Below are positions 8,757 through 17,860 of a stretch of 64,000 nucleotides of DNA, in pieces (position 1 is the stretch's first letter; each line of letters begins with the position of its first letter). Below the pieces are notes generated by a model. That model had not been told where the DNA came from. It saw only the letters and a program-made list of their open reading frames with translations, and made no database searches. Source of the stretch: Bacillus testis. Lineage in GTDB: Bacteria; Bacillota; Bacilli; Bacillales; DSM-1321. The stretch lies in contig NZ_LN851186.1 of the NCBI RefSeq assembly GCF_001243895.1, forward strand, positions 2,319,300 through 2,383,299, given 5' to 3'. Position numbers and translations under genes: made by a program.

Positions 8757-9521
8757 CTATTGCTTCAAGTGCCCATATTCGCTCTCATCCATGAATAATT
8801 CTTCCGCCGCAAGCCTCTTCATCCTTCTTTTGTGGACAATCTTACTGAATGAAATACTGATTTCATACAATAACAATAAAGGAACCGTCACGAGAAAATC
8901 AGACATGAATTCCGGCGGCGTAATGACCACGGCAATAATCACAAGCACAAAATATGCGTACTTCCTGATTTTAGCCAGAACATAAGGATTAATCAGGCCA
9001 ATCGAAGTAAGGAACATGACAACGACTGGCAATTCAAACAGAATGCCAAACGGCAAAGTCATATTAAACATAAAGCTAAAATATAGATCTGCGGTAAAAT
9101 TAGTGACGAACAAATCATTTCCCAAGTCCATCAAGAATGAAAGGACATTAGGAAAAATAATGAAATATCCAAAACCCAAGCCACCGACGAACAAGAGAAA
9201 TAAAGCGGGGATATAACAAATAGACGCCCTTCTCTCGTTCGGCTTAAGGGCAGGTTTTACAAACAGCCAAATTTGCAAAGCCAGCAACGGGATGGTCGCC
9301 GCAACAGCGACTAAGCCCGCAATCTTAAAATATACCCAGATAATATCACTCGGGCCAAGCACCATCAGTTTTCCGTCAAGGTCCCTGACGAACCATTGAT
9401 AGATTTCTTTTACATACATAAATCCTACTATAAAAAATGCCAAGAATGACAAGACGGTTACAAGGATGCGCCGGCGCAACTCCTCCAAGTGGTCAACGAT
9501 ATTCAACTCTTTATCTTTCAT
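8757..9521 (-). CDS. tatC: Sec-independent translocase TatC
   Basis: A 254-residue six-TM protein that recognises twin-arginine signal peptides in the Tat export system. Signatures: the N-terminal cytosolic HLEELRRRIL, periplasmic-loop residues around VLGPSDIIWVYFK, the LKPNERR segment between TM2 and TM3, and FELPVVVMFL. The highly charged C-tail (KIVHKRRMKRLAAEEL) is cytosolic. No good SD precedes ATG 9521, and a strong terminator separates it from tatA upstream, so tatC output is probably lower than tatA output. Confidence 0.95.
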   Translation of the reverse strand: MKDKELNIVDHLEELRRRILVTVLSFLAFFIVGFMYVKEIYQWFVRDLDGKLMVLGPSDIIWVYFKIAGLVAVAATIPLLALQIWLFVKPALKPNERRASICYIPALFLLFVGGLGFGYFIIFPNVLSFLMDLGNDLFVTNFTADLYFSFMFNMTLPFGILFELPVVVMFLTSIGLINPYVLAKIRKYAYFVLVIIAVVITPPEFMSDFLVTVPLLLLYEISISFSKIVHKRRMKRLAAEELFMDESEYGHLKQ

Positions 9522-9596
9522 AAAAATGACAAACCCGCTTTCAATTAAGCTTTATCTTCATCGGACGTCTCACGAAGACGTGCAACCTTTCAAAAA

Positions 9597-9625
9597 AAGT
9601 GTAAGATGGCAGCCATCTTACACTT
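9597..9625 (-). terminator. Terminator/attenuator between tatA and tatC
   Basis: Perfect 13-bp stem AAGTGTAAGATGG/CCATCTTACACTT with a 3-nt loop, followed by seven T on the minus strand. Confidence 0.88.
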
Positions 9626-9635
9626 CCTAGCCTTC

Positions 9636-9830
9636 TTATTTCATTGCTTTTTTCTTATCTTCATCGAACTCTTCCATAACGTCGCTTGTTAATTCACGGG
9701 TTGATTTCTTGAATTCTTTTAATGTCTGGCCAAAAGCGCGCCCGATTTCCGGCAATTTTTTCGGCCCAAAAATAATGAGCGCCAATACAAGGATCAGAAT
9801 TAAGCCTGGAAAGCCAATATTTTGAAACAT
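9636..9830 (-). CDS. tatA: Twin-arginine translocase subunit TatA
   Basis: A 64-residue TatA/E protein: one short TM helix ([13 protein letters not shown]), the [17 protein letters not shown] hinge and amphipathic helix, then a charged tail rich in Glu, Asp and Lys. It polymerises to form the translocation site with TatC. ATG 9830 has AAGGGA 9 nt upstream; a TTG nine bases earlier is less likely. The terminator follows the stop codon within about 10 nt, before tatC. Confidence 0.93.
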   Translation of the reverse strand: MFQNIGFPGLILILVLALIIFGPKKLPEIGRAFGQTLKEFKKSTRELTSDVMEEFDEDKKKAMK

Positions 9831-9986
9831 GCAAAACAATCCCTTCGGTAATAGAGTAGCGTTGCTATTATTATACTATTTTTAAAAAACATTTAGAAAA
9901 AACAACTAATCATTCAACATAAAAACAATCCATATTGCCTGGCCTATCTATTTCCATTGTATACCACAAACTCATTATTTTCCAGA

Positions 9987-11258
9987 TTATATCAACAAAT
10001 TAAATAATTTCTCATCTTTGTTTACTTCTACATAGGATAGCCCTTTCTTCTCCATCCGCTCAATCATCCCGCCATAATCTTCTGGATTTTTTAGTTCAAT
10101 CCCCACTAACGCAGGACCTGATTCCTTATTGTTTGATTTGGTATATTCGAATCTCGTTATATCGTCGTTCGGCCCCAGCACTTCATCCAGGAATTCGCGC
10201 AGTGCTCCGGCCCTTTGAGGAAAATTAACAATAAAATAATAAAGGAGTCCTTCATAAAGGAGGGACCGTTCCTTAATTTCCTGCATCCGATCGATGTCAT
10301 TATTGCCGCCGCTTATGATACAGACGACATTTTTCCCTTTGATCTGGCTCCGGCATTGTTCTAATGCAGCTATAGAAAGGGCACCAGCCGGCTCAGACAC
10401 GATGGCATGTTCATTGTATAAATTCAGAATCGTACTGCATACTTTCCCTTCTGGCACAACCACAATATCATCCACCTGGCTGCGGCATAAACCAAATGTT
10501 TTTTCACCTACACATTTTACTGCGGCCCCATCGACAAATTTATCGACTTCTTCCAGCGCTACGACCTGCCCTTTGGTGATGGAAGCACTCATTGAACTAG
10601 CGCCCAGCGGTTCCACGCCGATGCATTTCGTTTGGGGGGAGATGCTCCTAAAGTAAGTGGAGATTCCCCCCATCAATCCGCCTCCTCCAATCGCCGCAAA
10701 GACGTAATCCACCGGTTCATCGCAATCATTCATAATTTCCACGGCAACCGTCCCTTGACCGGCCATTACTTGTTCATCATCAAATGGGTGGATGAATGTG
10801 CGTTTTTCTCTTTCACAGAACTCAATAGCCTTGGAATAAGAATCGTCAAATGTGTCGCCAATCAAAAAAACCTCCACCATTTCCTTGCCGAACATCTTTA
10901 CCTGATTCACTTTTTGGCGGGGAGTAGTCGCTGGCATAAAGATTTTCCCTTCGACTCCCATCTTTCGGCAGGCATATGCGACACCCTGGGCATGATTGCC
11001 GGCGCTCGCGCATACAACTCCTTTATCCTTATCCTCCTTAGAAAGGCATTTCATTTTATAATAGGCTCCCCGCAACTTGAATGACCGCACATGCTGAAGA
11101 TCCTCCCGCTTCAGGTAAACAGAGCAATCAAATTGTTCGGATAGCCTCATGTTTTTTTGTAATGGCGTATGTAAGACGATTTCTTTCAATTGCTGGTGTG
11201 CGATCAAAATATCCTCCAATTGTAACGGCTTTTTCAATTCGACAGATGAATTCATCAT
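9987..11258 (-). CDS. ilvA: Threonine ammonia-lyase (threonine dehydratase) IlvA
   Basis: A 423-residue PLP enzyme converting threonine to 2-oxobutanoate, the first step of isoleucine synthesis. PLP Lys61 lies in RSFKLRGAYYKM, the substrate loop is ASAGNHAQGVAYA, and the phosphate-binding loop is AIGGGGLMGG. Residues from about 335 form a single ACT-like regulatory domain (FIVNFPQRAGALREFLDEVL), as in the short IlvA class. Two ATGs lie back to back at 11258 and 11255. No T-box hallmark is visible in the short leader. Confidence 0.95.
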   Translation of the reverse strand: MMNSSVELKKPLQLEDILIAHQQLKEIVLHTPLQKNMRLSEQFDCSVYLKREDLQHVRSFKLRGAYYKMKCLSKEDKDKGVVCASAGNHAQGVAYACRKMGVEGKIFMPATTPRQKVNQVKMFGKEMVEVFLIGDTFDDSYSKAIEFCEREKRTFIHPFDDEQVMAGQGTVAVEIMNDCDEPVDYVFAAIGGGGLMGGISTYFRSISPQTKCIGVEPLGASSMSASITKGQVVALEEVDKFVDGAAVKCVGEKTFGLCRSQVDDIVVVPEGKVCSTILNLYNEHAIVSEPAGALSIAALEQCRSQIKGKNVVCIISGGNNDIDRMQEIKERSLLYEGLLYYFIVNFPQRAGALREFLDEVLGPNDDITRFEYTKSNNKESGPALVGIELKNPEDYGGMIERMEKKGLSYVEVNKDEKLFNLLI

Positions 11259-11404
11259 GACCCTTCTTCCTTGTTAGTCTTCTTAATTTCGTAAATTATA
11301 TCACTCATCGCCAATAAATCAACAGATTTTTCTAAAAATTCTAACTTTGTTTCGCGTTGATAGAACGGCATAACAGCTTCCTCTTTGTTAAGGTTAAGCA
11401 AAAG

Positions 11405-11434
11405 AAAAAAGCTGAATACGGTCATTCAGCTTTT
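11405..11434 (-). terminator. Terminator after PlsC-type gene
   Basis: Stem AAAAAGCTGAAT/ATTCAGCTTTT, with A/T runs on both sides. Confidence 0.8.
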
Positions 11435-11441
11435 CCTTCTC

Positions 11442-12161
11442 TTACAAACCTGCTTTTTCTGCTGCTATTTCAGCTTCTATTTTTTTTGCCAGCTCTACCA
11501 TGGCCATCTCTTTATATTGTTCATACGTAAGCGGTGGCAGGATAGAGATTGTCACCTCGGCAGGCTTGATCCAACCTTTGTTTTTTTCCATCGCCCCAGA
11601 AGTTCCTTTAATAGCAATCGGTACGATCGGAACCTGGGCGTCTGAAGCCAATCGAAGGCTGCCTGCTTTAAATTCGCCAACTGGCCCTCCCTTGCTTCTT
11701 GTCCCCTCCGGGAATACAGATAAAGAATGACCTTCTTTCAAGATGGCAATGCCTTGTCGAATGGCTTGAATCGACTGTCTGCGGTCTTTTCGATCCATAA
11801 ACACACAATTCATGATCCTCATCCATTTATGTACAATCGGGATTTTCAATACCTCTATTTTGGAGATGAAACCAAACGGTTTTTCCAAAAAACCAAGAAG
11901 GACCGGAATATCAAAATTCCCTTCATGGTTAGAAACCAGCAGGACTGCGCCTGTTGGCATATTTTCTTCGCCGATCACCGTCACCTTTGTCCCTGAAATA
12001 CGCACCAATGTCTTGGACCAATGTTTGGCAAGGAAATGCTTCTTCTTATCTTGTTCTTCAATTGAAAGAGAAGAATCCTCCTGGTTGCGGATTTTCTTTA
12101 AAAACGGAATACTATAAATCAAATAGCCGAAAAAATACAGATAGAACGCGATTGTTCTCAA
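11442..12161 (-). CDS. PlsC-family 1-acyl-glycerol-3-phosphate acyltransferase (YpkP-like)
   Basis: A 239-residue membrane-bound acyltransferase. One N-terminal hydrophobic helix precedes the catalytic HX4D motif SNHEGNFDIP (His79, Asp84); the acceptor motif FPEGTRSKGG is near residue 153, and VPIVPIAIKG follows. It should acylate lysophosphatidic acid or a related lipid. I choose a TTG start at 12161 because AGGAGGT lies 7 nt upstream; longer in-frame starts have no SD. Its place next to dfrA-thyA matches B. subtilis ypkP, a paralogue of the main PlsC. Confidence 0.88.
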   Translation of the reverse strand: MRTIAFYLYFFGYLIYSIPFLKKIRNQEDSSLSIEEQDKKKHFLAKHWSKTLVRISGTKVTVIGEENMPTGAVLLVSNHEGNFDIPVLLGFLEKPFGFISKIEVLKIPIVHKWMRIMNCVFMDRKDRRQSIQAIRQGIAILKEGHSLSVFPEGTRSKGGPVGEFKAGSLRLASDAQVPIVPIAIKGTSGAMEKNKGWIKPAEVTISILPPLTYEQYKEMAMVELAKKIEAEIAAEKAGL

Positions 12162-12344
12162 TTCAGTAACCTCCTGATGCAAAATACCTATCCCATTATA
12201 TAGAATAGAGTGCCCAGTGACTATTAGTGCATTTTGGTAAAAGAGTGGTTGCATATATTCCCTAGCAAATATTTGATTAGGCACATCCTTTAAGAAAGGA
12301 GTTATGCTATACTAGAAATAATGGAAAGGAGGGAAATGAATGGA

Positions 12345-12656
12345 ATGAAGGTTGTGTTGGAACTTGCAAGGATCATATTGATCTTTGGCATACTCGGAAG
12401 TTTATTAGGCCAATTATTAATGTTCGTTTATGGACATTTTTCTATACCGATGAATTCATATAAATGGTTGGGTGGCATCGGAATCTACCTGCTGTTATTT
12501 ATCCTCTACCGCAACAAATGGCAATTTTCCGGTTATTATACCGGCAAAGGCATACATAAGTTATCACGGCCAGCCTGTATGGTTCTTTATTCTACGGCCT
12601 TGGCCCTCATCATCGGCACACCCATCATGGGCTATACGCTTGAAATGTTAGCTTAA
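12345..12656 (+). CDS. Small multi-TM membrane protein, function unknown
   Basis: A 103-residue protein with three hydrophobic segments: about 5-30 (LARIILIFGILGSLLGQLLMF), 41-56 (LGGIGIYLLLFILY) and 78-100. Between them lies a polar stretch NKWQFSGYYTGKGIHKLSRP. I do not recognise a family. AAGGAGG at 12326-12332 is closest to ATG 12345 at 12 nt; ATG 12336 is also possible but too close. It is divergent from the PlsC-type gene and has its own terminator. Confidence 0.65.
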   Translation: MKVVLELARIILIFGILGSLLGQLLMFVYGHFSIPMNSYKWLGGIGIYLLLFILYRNKWQFSGYYTGKGIHKLSRPACMVLYSTALALIIGTPIMGYTLEMLA

Positions 12657-12668
12657 AATAAAAAATCC

Positions 12669-12698
12669 AGGTTTCTTCCACTGCGGAGAAACCTTTTC
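12669..12698 (+). terminator. Terminator
   Basis: AGGTTTCT/AGAAACCT stem followed by TTTTCCTTT. Confidence 0.65.
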
Positions 12699-12760
12699 CT
12701 TTACCAAGATGTTCGGTGCACTTACCTAGCATGCCTTGGCCATAACCCTATTTACATAAT

Positions 12761-12788
12761 AAAAGAGCGCAAAATGCTGCGCTCTTTT
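12761..12788 (-). terminator. Terminator of the thyA-dfrA operon
   Basis: Stem AAAAGAGCGCA/TGCGCTCTTTT, directly behind the dfrA stop. Confidence 0.85.
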
Positions 12789-12792
12789 GCTG

Positions 12793-13284
12793 TTAAGCTT
12801 CTTTCTTTTCATACACATGGTAAACATAATCATAGTCATTCTTTTCATCCCGAATGCCTTTTTCACGATACGTCTCTTCCCAATCTTCCAAATCGACTTC
12901 CGGAAAGAACGTATCACCGCCAAACGAATGGTGGATTCTTGTTATATAAAGCCGTTCACAATCGTTAAGAAAAAGCTTATAGATCTGTTCGCCGCCAAAA
13001 ATGAATACTTCATCCTCCCCTTGACATGCTTTGTACACATCATCCTTGCTGTGGAGGACTTCACATCCATCGGCCTTGAAATCAGGATCACGGGTGAGAA
13101 TCAAGTTCCGTCTGCCGGGCAGAGGTCGGCCGATGCTTTCATAATTTTTGCGGCCCATCACGATCGGATGGCCCATCGTTACTTTTTTAACATACTGCAG
13201 CTCGCGCGGAATCCTCCAAGGCATTTTGTTGTCTTTGCCGATTACTCGGTCTTCATCCATTGCTACGATCATGGAAACAATCAT
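12793..13284 (-). CDS. dfrA: Dihydrofolate reductase
   Basis: A 163-residue DHFR that reduces dihydrofolate to tetrahydrofolate with NADPH. Signatures: VAMDEDRVIGKDNKMPWRIP (the Met20-type loop), the NADPH-binding MGRKNYESIGRPLPGRRN segment, and FIFGGEQIYKLFL. ATG 13284 has AAGGAG 9 nt upstream; earlier in-frame starts overlap thyA and lack an SD. It lies 25 nt downstream of thyA on the same strand, so DHFR is made together with the enzyme that generates its substrate. Confidence 0.95.
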   Translation of the reverse strand: MIVSMIVAMDEDRVIGKDNKMPWRIPRELQYVKKVTMGHPIVMGRKNYESIGRPLPGRRNLILTRDPDFKADGCEVLHSKDDVYKACQGEDEVFIFGGEQIYKLFLNDCERLYITRIHHSFGGDTFFPEVDLEDWEETYREKGIRDEKNDYDYVYHVYEKKEA

Positions 13285-13309
13285 GGCGCACATCTCCTTT
13301 TCTGCTCGG

Positions 13310-14254
13310 TTAAACGGCAACCGGTGCCTTAATCGCCGGATGCGGATCATACCCTTCGACAGAAATATCTTCCATTTCAAAATCAAAAACGCTTTTTTTG
13401 TCTTTATTCAAAATCAACTGCGGCAATTCTTTCGGTTCGCGTGTCAGTTGTAATTTGACCTGTTCGATATGATTGCTGTATATATGGGCATCCCCAAGCG
13501 TATGGATGAACTCACCGACCTCCAAGCCGCATTCATGCGCAATCAAATGGGTCAATAAGGCATAACTGGCAATATTGAAAGGCACTCCAAGAAACACATC
13601 GCCGCTTCTTTGATACAATTGGCAGGAAAGTTTGCCTTCAAGCACATAAAATTGGAACAGGGTATGGCAAGGCGGCAAAGCCATGGAAGGTATATCTTCA
13701 GGGTTCCATGCAGAAACAATCAATCTTCTGGAATCCGGATTTTTTTTGATTGTAGCAATAACATCCTGCAATTGGTCGATCGTCTCCCCTTGGGTAGTTG
13801 TCCAATTGCGCCATTGCTTCCCGTAAACGTTCCCTAATTCACCGTACTTTTCTGCGAATGCATCGTCAGCCAATATACGCTCTATAAAGAGATCCATTTG
13901 CGCTTGATAATCCTTGGCAAACGACTTATCTTGCTGGGAACGGAGCCCAAAGTCCGTCATATCAGGACCGGTGTATTCATCACTCTCAACCCATTTCTTG
14001 AATGCCCACTCATTCCAAATATTGTTGCGGTTCTGCAAAAGATATTTGATGTTTGTGTCCCCTTTAATGAACCAAAGCAATTCACTTGCAACCAGCCGGA
14101 ATGGGATACGCTTCGTCGTCAGAAGCGGAAATCCCTCCTGAAGGTCGAACCTCATTTGATATCCGAACGTACTAATGGTACCTGTACCGGTACGGTCTTC
14201 TTTCTTGACGCCATTTGAAAGGACATGTTTACATAGTTCCAGATATTGTTTCAC
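13310..14254 (-). CDS. thyA: Thymidylate synthase ThyA
   Basis: A 314-residue ThyA of the long type with the roughly 50-residue insertion seen in Lactobacillus casei TS (about 88-140). It methylates dUMP to dTMP using methylene-THF, producing dihydrofolate. The nucleophile is Cys196 in [21 protein letters not shown] binds phosphate and [10 protein letters not shown] is also present. GTG start with GAGGTG 8 nt upstream. First gene of a thyA-dfrA operon. Confidence 0.96.
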   Translation of the reverse strand: MKQYLELCKHVLSNGVKKEDRTGTGTISTFGYQMRFDLQEGFPLLTTKRIPFRLVASELLWFIKGDTNIKYLLQNRNNIWNEWAFKKWVESDEYTGPDMTDFGLRSQQDKSFAKDYQAQMDLFIERILADDAFAEKYGELGNVYGKQWRNWTTTQGETIDQLQDVIATIKKNPDSRRLIVSAWNPEDIPSMALPPCHTLFQFYVLEGKLSCQLYQRSGDVFLGVPFNIASYALLTHLIAHECGLEVGEFIHTLGDAHIYSNHIEQVKLQLTREPKELPQLILNKDKKSVFDFEMEDISVEGYDPHPAIKAPVAV

Positions 14255-14402
14255 TGCAAAAGCACCTCAATCACATTTATTACTTGATTTCATTATACCA
14301 ATATTTTAGGTTGGATAAAGTTAAACTTCCATTAGGGGAACTTTTCCACCCACACCAACGGAACAATCTCTTACCACTTCATGAAAGGAGCGATACAGTT
14401 TA

Positions 14403-14774
14403 ATGATCAAAGACATAAACCCGGACCATTCACTCTACAGTATCCATTATGCCCTTGCCGAAGAGCGGATATTGAAAATAGGGGCTCTTGGAACATTCAC
14501 CTTCCCTGCAGGCAACTATGTTTACATAGGAAGTGCAAAGAAACATATCGAAAAACGGATTGAAAGGCATATGTCAACAGACAAAAAACTTCGATGGCAT
14601 ATCGACTATTTCCGTCCCGCATGTACAGTCACATATGTAAAGACCTACCCGGAAAACAAAGGGGAATGTGCATTGGCTGCAGAATTTGCCCGCCACGGTT
14701 CATGCTACCCCAAACAGTTCGGCTCCTCCGACTGCCGATGCGGTGGACATCTCATTTATCTGGGACCATGCTGA
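14403..14774 (+). CDS. GIY-YIG family protein (DUF123 type)
   Basis: A 123-residue small nuclease-fold protein. It matches the DUF123 branch of GIY-YIG: GTFTFPAGNYVYIGSAKKHI (GIY/YIG-like strands), RIERHM with the Arg helix, LRWHIDYF, and the C-terminal FGSSDCRCGGHL with three clustered Cys/His positions that may bind a metal. The branch is best known from archaea and some Firmicutes; the biological substrate is not known. ATG 14403, AAAGGAG about 12 nt upstream. Divergent from thyA. Confidence 0.85.
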   Translation: MIKDINPDHSLYSIHYALAEERILKIGALGTFTFPAGNYVYIGSAKKHIEKRIERHMSTDKKLRWHIDYFRPACTVTYVKTYPENKGECALAAEFARHGSCYPKQFGSSDCRCGGHLIYLGPC

Positions 14775-14833
14775 ATCACCTTTCCCAAAAAGGCACATAA
14801 TATAAATGTAACTACTTTTTACAGGTGATTCAT

Positions 14834-15067
14834 ATGAACAAATCACAAAAAACAAATCATGATTTGGAAAAAATTAATGAAGTATATAATGTGATGAATT
14901 GGCCTCTTTTCGTCTATCTTGACCTCGTCTTACTCTCTACTTTCCTTGGCTTCCTGCTCTATTCACAAATGCATGTTTGGCTGGCCCCTATCATGATATC
15001 AATCGTTTTCTTTCTCTTTTTTGTTTTCATTTTCCATTTGTTTTTCAAGGATAAACCCGATCACTAG
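14834..15067 (+). CDS. Small two-TM protein, unknown
   Basis: A 77-residue protein with two TM helices, about 24-44 (LFVYLDLVLLSTFLGFLLY) and 48-71, flanked by charged ends. AGGTGA lies 5 nt before ATG 14834. It follows the DUF123 gene by 59 nt and shares its strand, so it may be cotranscribed. No family recognised. Confidence 0.6.
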   Translation: MNKSQKTNHDLEKINEVYNVMNWPLFVYLDLVLLSTFLGFLLYSQMHVWLAPIMISIVFFLFFVFIFHLFFKDKPDH

Positions 15068-15111
15068 CAACGCATCTCGCTATCCGAAAAAAGAATGGAT
15101 CCCATTAACGC

Positions 15112-15147
15112 AAAAAGAGTTTCACCAACTAGTGTGAAACTCTTTTT
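15112..15147. terminator. Bidirectional terminator
   Basis: Perfect 14-bp stem AAAAAGAGTTTCAC/GTGAAACTCTTTTT. Confidence 0.9.
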
Positions 15148-15154
15148 GTATGGC

Positions 15155-16015
15155 TTATAAGATTAATAGGATGGTACCCAATGTGATCAGCACCCCTCCA
15201 AGAATCGTATGCTTTGCCGGTTTTTCTTTAAGCAGGACTAAGCTCAAGACCATTGTGATGACAACCGAGAATTTATCAATAGGTGCTACGACCGATACAT
15301 TGCCGATGGAAATGGCACCAAAATAACAAAGCCAGGATAAGCCGGTTGCGACACCTGACAACGTAAGAAATACATATTCTTTTTTGTTTATCCTTCTAAT
15401 TTCTTTTTGATTGCCTTGCGCAAAGACGATGCCCCAGGCAAAAATCAATATGACTACTGTCCTGATGAACGTTGCAAGATTGGAGTCAACTTCTTCAATT
15501 CCTATTTTTGCTAGAATAGAAGTCAAAGCCGCAAAGACAGCCGATAGAATAGCCAGAAACAAATAGGATTGCGATGGCTGTTTGATCTTCTCCTTTTTTA
15601 CCTTGCCGATCAAGATGAACGTCCCGATCGTAATGACAGCACAGCCAGTGATTACGAGAGGCGTCGCCTTTTCTCCCAAAATGACAAAAGACAGCAGGAT
15701 CGTCATCACCACACTTGATTTATCAATCGGCACTACTTTGGATACATCACCGATCTTAATGGCCTTAAAATAACAAAGCCAAGAAAGGCCTGTTGTCAGT
15801 CCCGAAAGAATCAAAAACAAATATGCTTTTCCGGATATAACGGCCATGCCGGATAACTGTCCAGTGAAAACCGCTATCGCAAAGGCCATAACGACCACCA
15901 CGATTGTGCGAACAGCGGTTGCGACATTAGAATTAATCCGTTCTATGCCCAGTTTCGCCAAGATGGATGTCATTGCAGCAAACAATGCAGCCAGTAGCGC
16001 GAGAATAATGCTCAT
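15155..16015 (-). CDS. EamA/DMT-superfamily transporter with near-duplicate halves
   Basis: A 286-residue ten-TM drug/metabolite-type transporter built of two EamA repeats (about 1-140 and 148-286). The halves are unusually alike: FAAMTSILAKLGIERINSN matches FAALTSILAKIGIEEVDSN, and LSGLTTGLSWLCYFKAIKIG matches LSGVATGLSWLCYFGAISIG. This points to a fairly recent internal duplication or strong symmetry constraint. Substrate unknown. It ends at the shared terminator at 15112-15147. Confidence 0.9.
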   Translation of the reverse strand: MSIILALLAALFAAMTSILAKLGIERINSNVATAVRTIVVVVMAFAIAVFTGQLSGMAVISGKAYLFLILSGLTTGLSWLCYFKAIKIGDVSKVVPIDKSSVVMTILLSFVILGEKATPLVITGCAVITIGTFILIGKVKKEKIKQPSQSYLFLAILSAVFAALTSILAKIGIEEVDSNLATFIRTVVILIFAWGIVFAQGNQKEIRRINKKEYVFLTLSGVATGLSWLCYFGAISIGNVSVVAPIDKFSVVITMVLSLVLLKEKPAKHTILGGVLITLGTILLIL

Positions 16016-16176
16016 CCTACCAATCCTTCACAAAATAAATAAATGCGATCGCCAAAAGGAAGGCTTGATGGTCCTATTTCAAAAAGACCTCTGCCTTGCC
16101 CTTCTATCAGTCATTAAAAAAAGATACTACATCCATTTTGAAAATAGTGTCTTTTTCTGCATTATCCCATATCAAC

Positions 16177-16644
16177 CTAAAATCCAGGCCACTTCCATAT
16201 CTGCAATTCAATTCTCTCTTCTTCGCCAACTATTTTTTCAAAAATCGCTTGCACTCTGCCCCAGTCCCCGTTCGCTATGCCGCATCCATAACCGTGGGGA
16301 ACGCCGATCGTTTTTAGATGACTCATTTCCCCGTATTTCTTAACGGTTTCAAAACAGTTCTCCAACGCTCTGTAATCCGTATTGAATGCTGCATCCTGGC
16401 TGAAGCAATTGGCAATCACCGTATGGTCTGTATCACTTGTATATATATAGACCTGTCCCGTATCCATATGGCCATTTCTTTCCCTATACTCCTGTATAAA
16501 CCGTTTGTAGCCCACCTCGCACATAGGGTATTTGCGGGCGATCTGCAATGCGATTCCCCCACCCATTACTCCCTGCAGATTCACCTGGTGGCAGATGATG
16601 TCACAGCCGCTTTTCAATAAGTCTCCATTATGGTATGTGATCAT
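16177..16644 (-). CDS. Macro-domain protein (ADP-ribose binding/hydrolase type)
   Basis: A 155-residue stand-alone macro domain. Key loops: NGDLLKSGCDIICHQVN (adenosine-side loop), QGVMGGGIALQIARKYP (the catalytic GG-G loop) and TIGVPHGYGCGIANGDW (distal ribose loop). This set resembles ALC1/TARG-like macro domains that remove ADP-ribose or its esters. ATG 16644 has GGAGGG 6 nt upstream; an in-frame start 126 nt earlier would add an unconserved tail. No ADP-ribosyltransferase gene is near. Confidence 0.85.
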   Translation of the reverse strand: MITYHNGDLLKSGCDIICHQVNLQGVMGGGIALQIARKYPMCEVGYKRFIQEYRERNGHMDTGQVYIYTSDTDHTVIANCFSQDAAFNTDYRALENCFETVKKYGEMSHLKTIGVPHGYGCGIANGDWGRVQAIFEKIVGEEERIELQIWKWPGF

Positions 16645-16768
16645 TCCTAACCCTCCATCTATTGAATTCCGCCTAATGGCATTTGTCCATCCTTTACCCA
16701 TTTTTAATGGATCTACCTGTCTATTTTCCGATTTGTTTCCGGCAAAAGAATAGATTGATGGCAAAAAC

Positions 16769-16806
16769 AAAAAAGGTGCGGGTTTTTAGCCCGTCACCGC
16801 TTTTTT
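16769..16806 (-). terminator. Terminator of ypjP
   Basis: On the minus strand GGTGACGGG/CCCGCACC with one bulge, followed by T6. Confidence 0.75.
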
Positions 16807-16843
16807 GCCCGGTTAGCTTAATTGAAAGGAAACCGGACGCTCC

Positions 16844-17458
16844 TTAATTTAACGTTGACCATTTAGGGGGTGTATTTTTATCCCAATAAATGGTTCCTAA
16901 TTCATGATGAGTTATAAATTGATCTTGATCGGTATGATAATGGAAATTGAACCAATACCCTTGTTGCGGAGGATTCTCTCGGCGAACGTGAAAACGAATA
17001 ACGTCCTTGCCAGTCTGCTGATTATAGACATTGAATATCTTTTCCCCATAGCCTGATGAAGGTTTTTCTGAAATAGCAAGATTGGACAAATCTTCCTCAG
17101 GGCAGGCTTCTATGTAAGAGGTAATCGCCTTTTCCATTTGCGGGAGAATGACCTCCATGAATTCATCCTCTATTCTCGGTTTGATTCGTTCCCCAAACTT
17201 GGCATAGCTAGACTCCTCCGCTACCCGAATAAATTCCTGCGCCAGCTGTTCCCTGTCGCATTCAGGTTCCTGTTCTTCAAGGCTGTTCTGAAAGGAATAA
17301 CTGCCGGCTTTCTCTTCTTCAGCCTGCAAGCTCTTTTTATCCGGCTTATGCGCAGCTGCATCGTCCTGCCATTGGAAATCGTCAGGTGAAACCATACCTA
17401 ATGTCAGAATCGATACTAGTATGACTAAACTTTTCTTCATCCACTTCGGTACATTCAT
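16844..17458 (-). CDS. ypjP: YpjP family exported protein
   Basis: A 204-residue protein beginning MNVPKWMKKSLVILVSIL, a signal or anchor helix typical of YpjP, then a Lys/Glu-rich linker and a conserved C-terminal domain (YGEKIFNVYNQQTGKDVIRF, GYWFNFHYHTDQD, HHELGTIYWDKNTPPKW). Role unknown. In B. subtilis ypjP also lies close to thymidylate synthase. SD GAGGGA before ATG 17458. Confidence 0.85.
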   Translation of the reverse strand: MNVPKWMKKSLVILVSILTLGMVSPDDFQWQDDAAAHKPDKKSLQAEEEKAGSYSFQNSLEEQEPECDREQLAQEFIRVAEESSYAKFGERIKPRIEDEFMEVILPQMEKAITSYIEACPEEDLSNLAISEKPSSGYGEKIFNVYNQQTGKDVIRFHVRRENPPQQGYWFNFHYHTDQDQFITHHELGTIYWDKNTPPKWSTLN

Positions 17459-17860
17459 AGAAACAATCCCTCGCTTGCTTCATTCTCTATAAACCTACTA
17501 TACATGATCTTACTCATTATTACGAATGAAAAACAGAAAGGTTTCATCTATTTTCCGGCAACGATTGATACCCGCTCCAGGATGCTCGCTTTCCGCGGGT
17601 CGGGGAGCATCCTCGTGTAAATCGCCTGTAGGATCTCGCCTGTGCCGCTGATCTAAGCATGAATCTCGCACCTTCTGCTCCTGTCAATCAACTTTATGAT
17701 GAATGAATCACTCACCTTGTTTAAAAACGATCCTTTTTTAGAAAATCGTCTTATGCTAGAAGATTTATCTCCTAATTTGGTAAATATCGGCCAACAAAGA
17801 ATGGAACGTTTCATTAGAAAAACTTCGGCATTTACAAAGACACCATTTTATTCTAACAAT
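17459..17860. other. Non-coding 400 bp holding a repeat fragment
   Basis: No convincing gene is visible. The only recognisable structure is the GC-rich repeat-like stretch at 17566-17640. The AT-rich part after 17690 can be translated on the plus strand but shows no SD and no coding character. Confidence 0.6.
17566..17640. repeat. Fragment of a GC-rich Bacillus intergenic repeat
   Basis: Contains CCGCTCCAGGATGCTCGCTT and TTTCCGCGGG, words that I recall from a very common intergenic repeat in Bacillus genomes (CCGCGGAAAGCGAGC on the other strand). Only this truncated copy is seen here. Confidence 0.5.

Noticed and set aside
11259-11404. T-box leader for ilvA
   Set aside because: No specifier hairpin or T-box word is visible in the leader and it is too short.
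12787-13332. 181-aa plus-strand frame
   Set aside because: Antisense to dfrA; no SD or family pattern.
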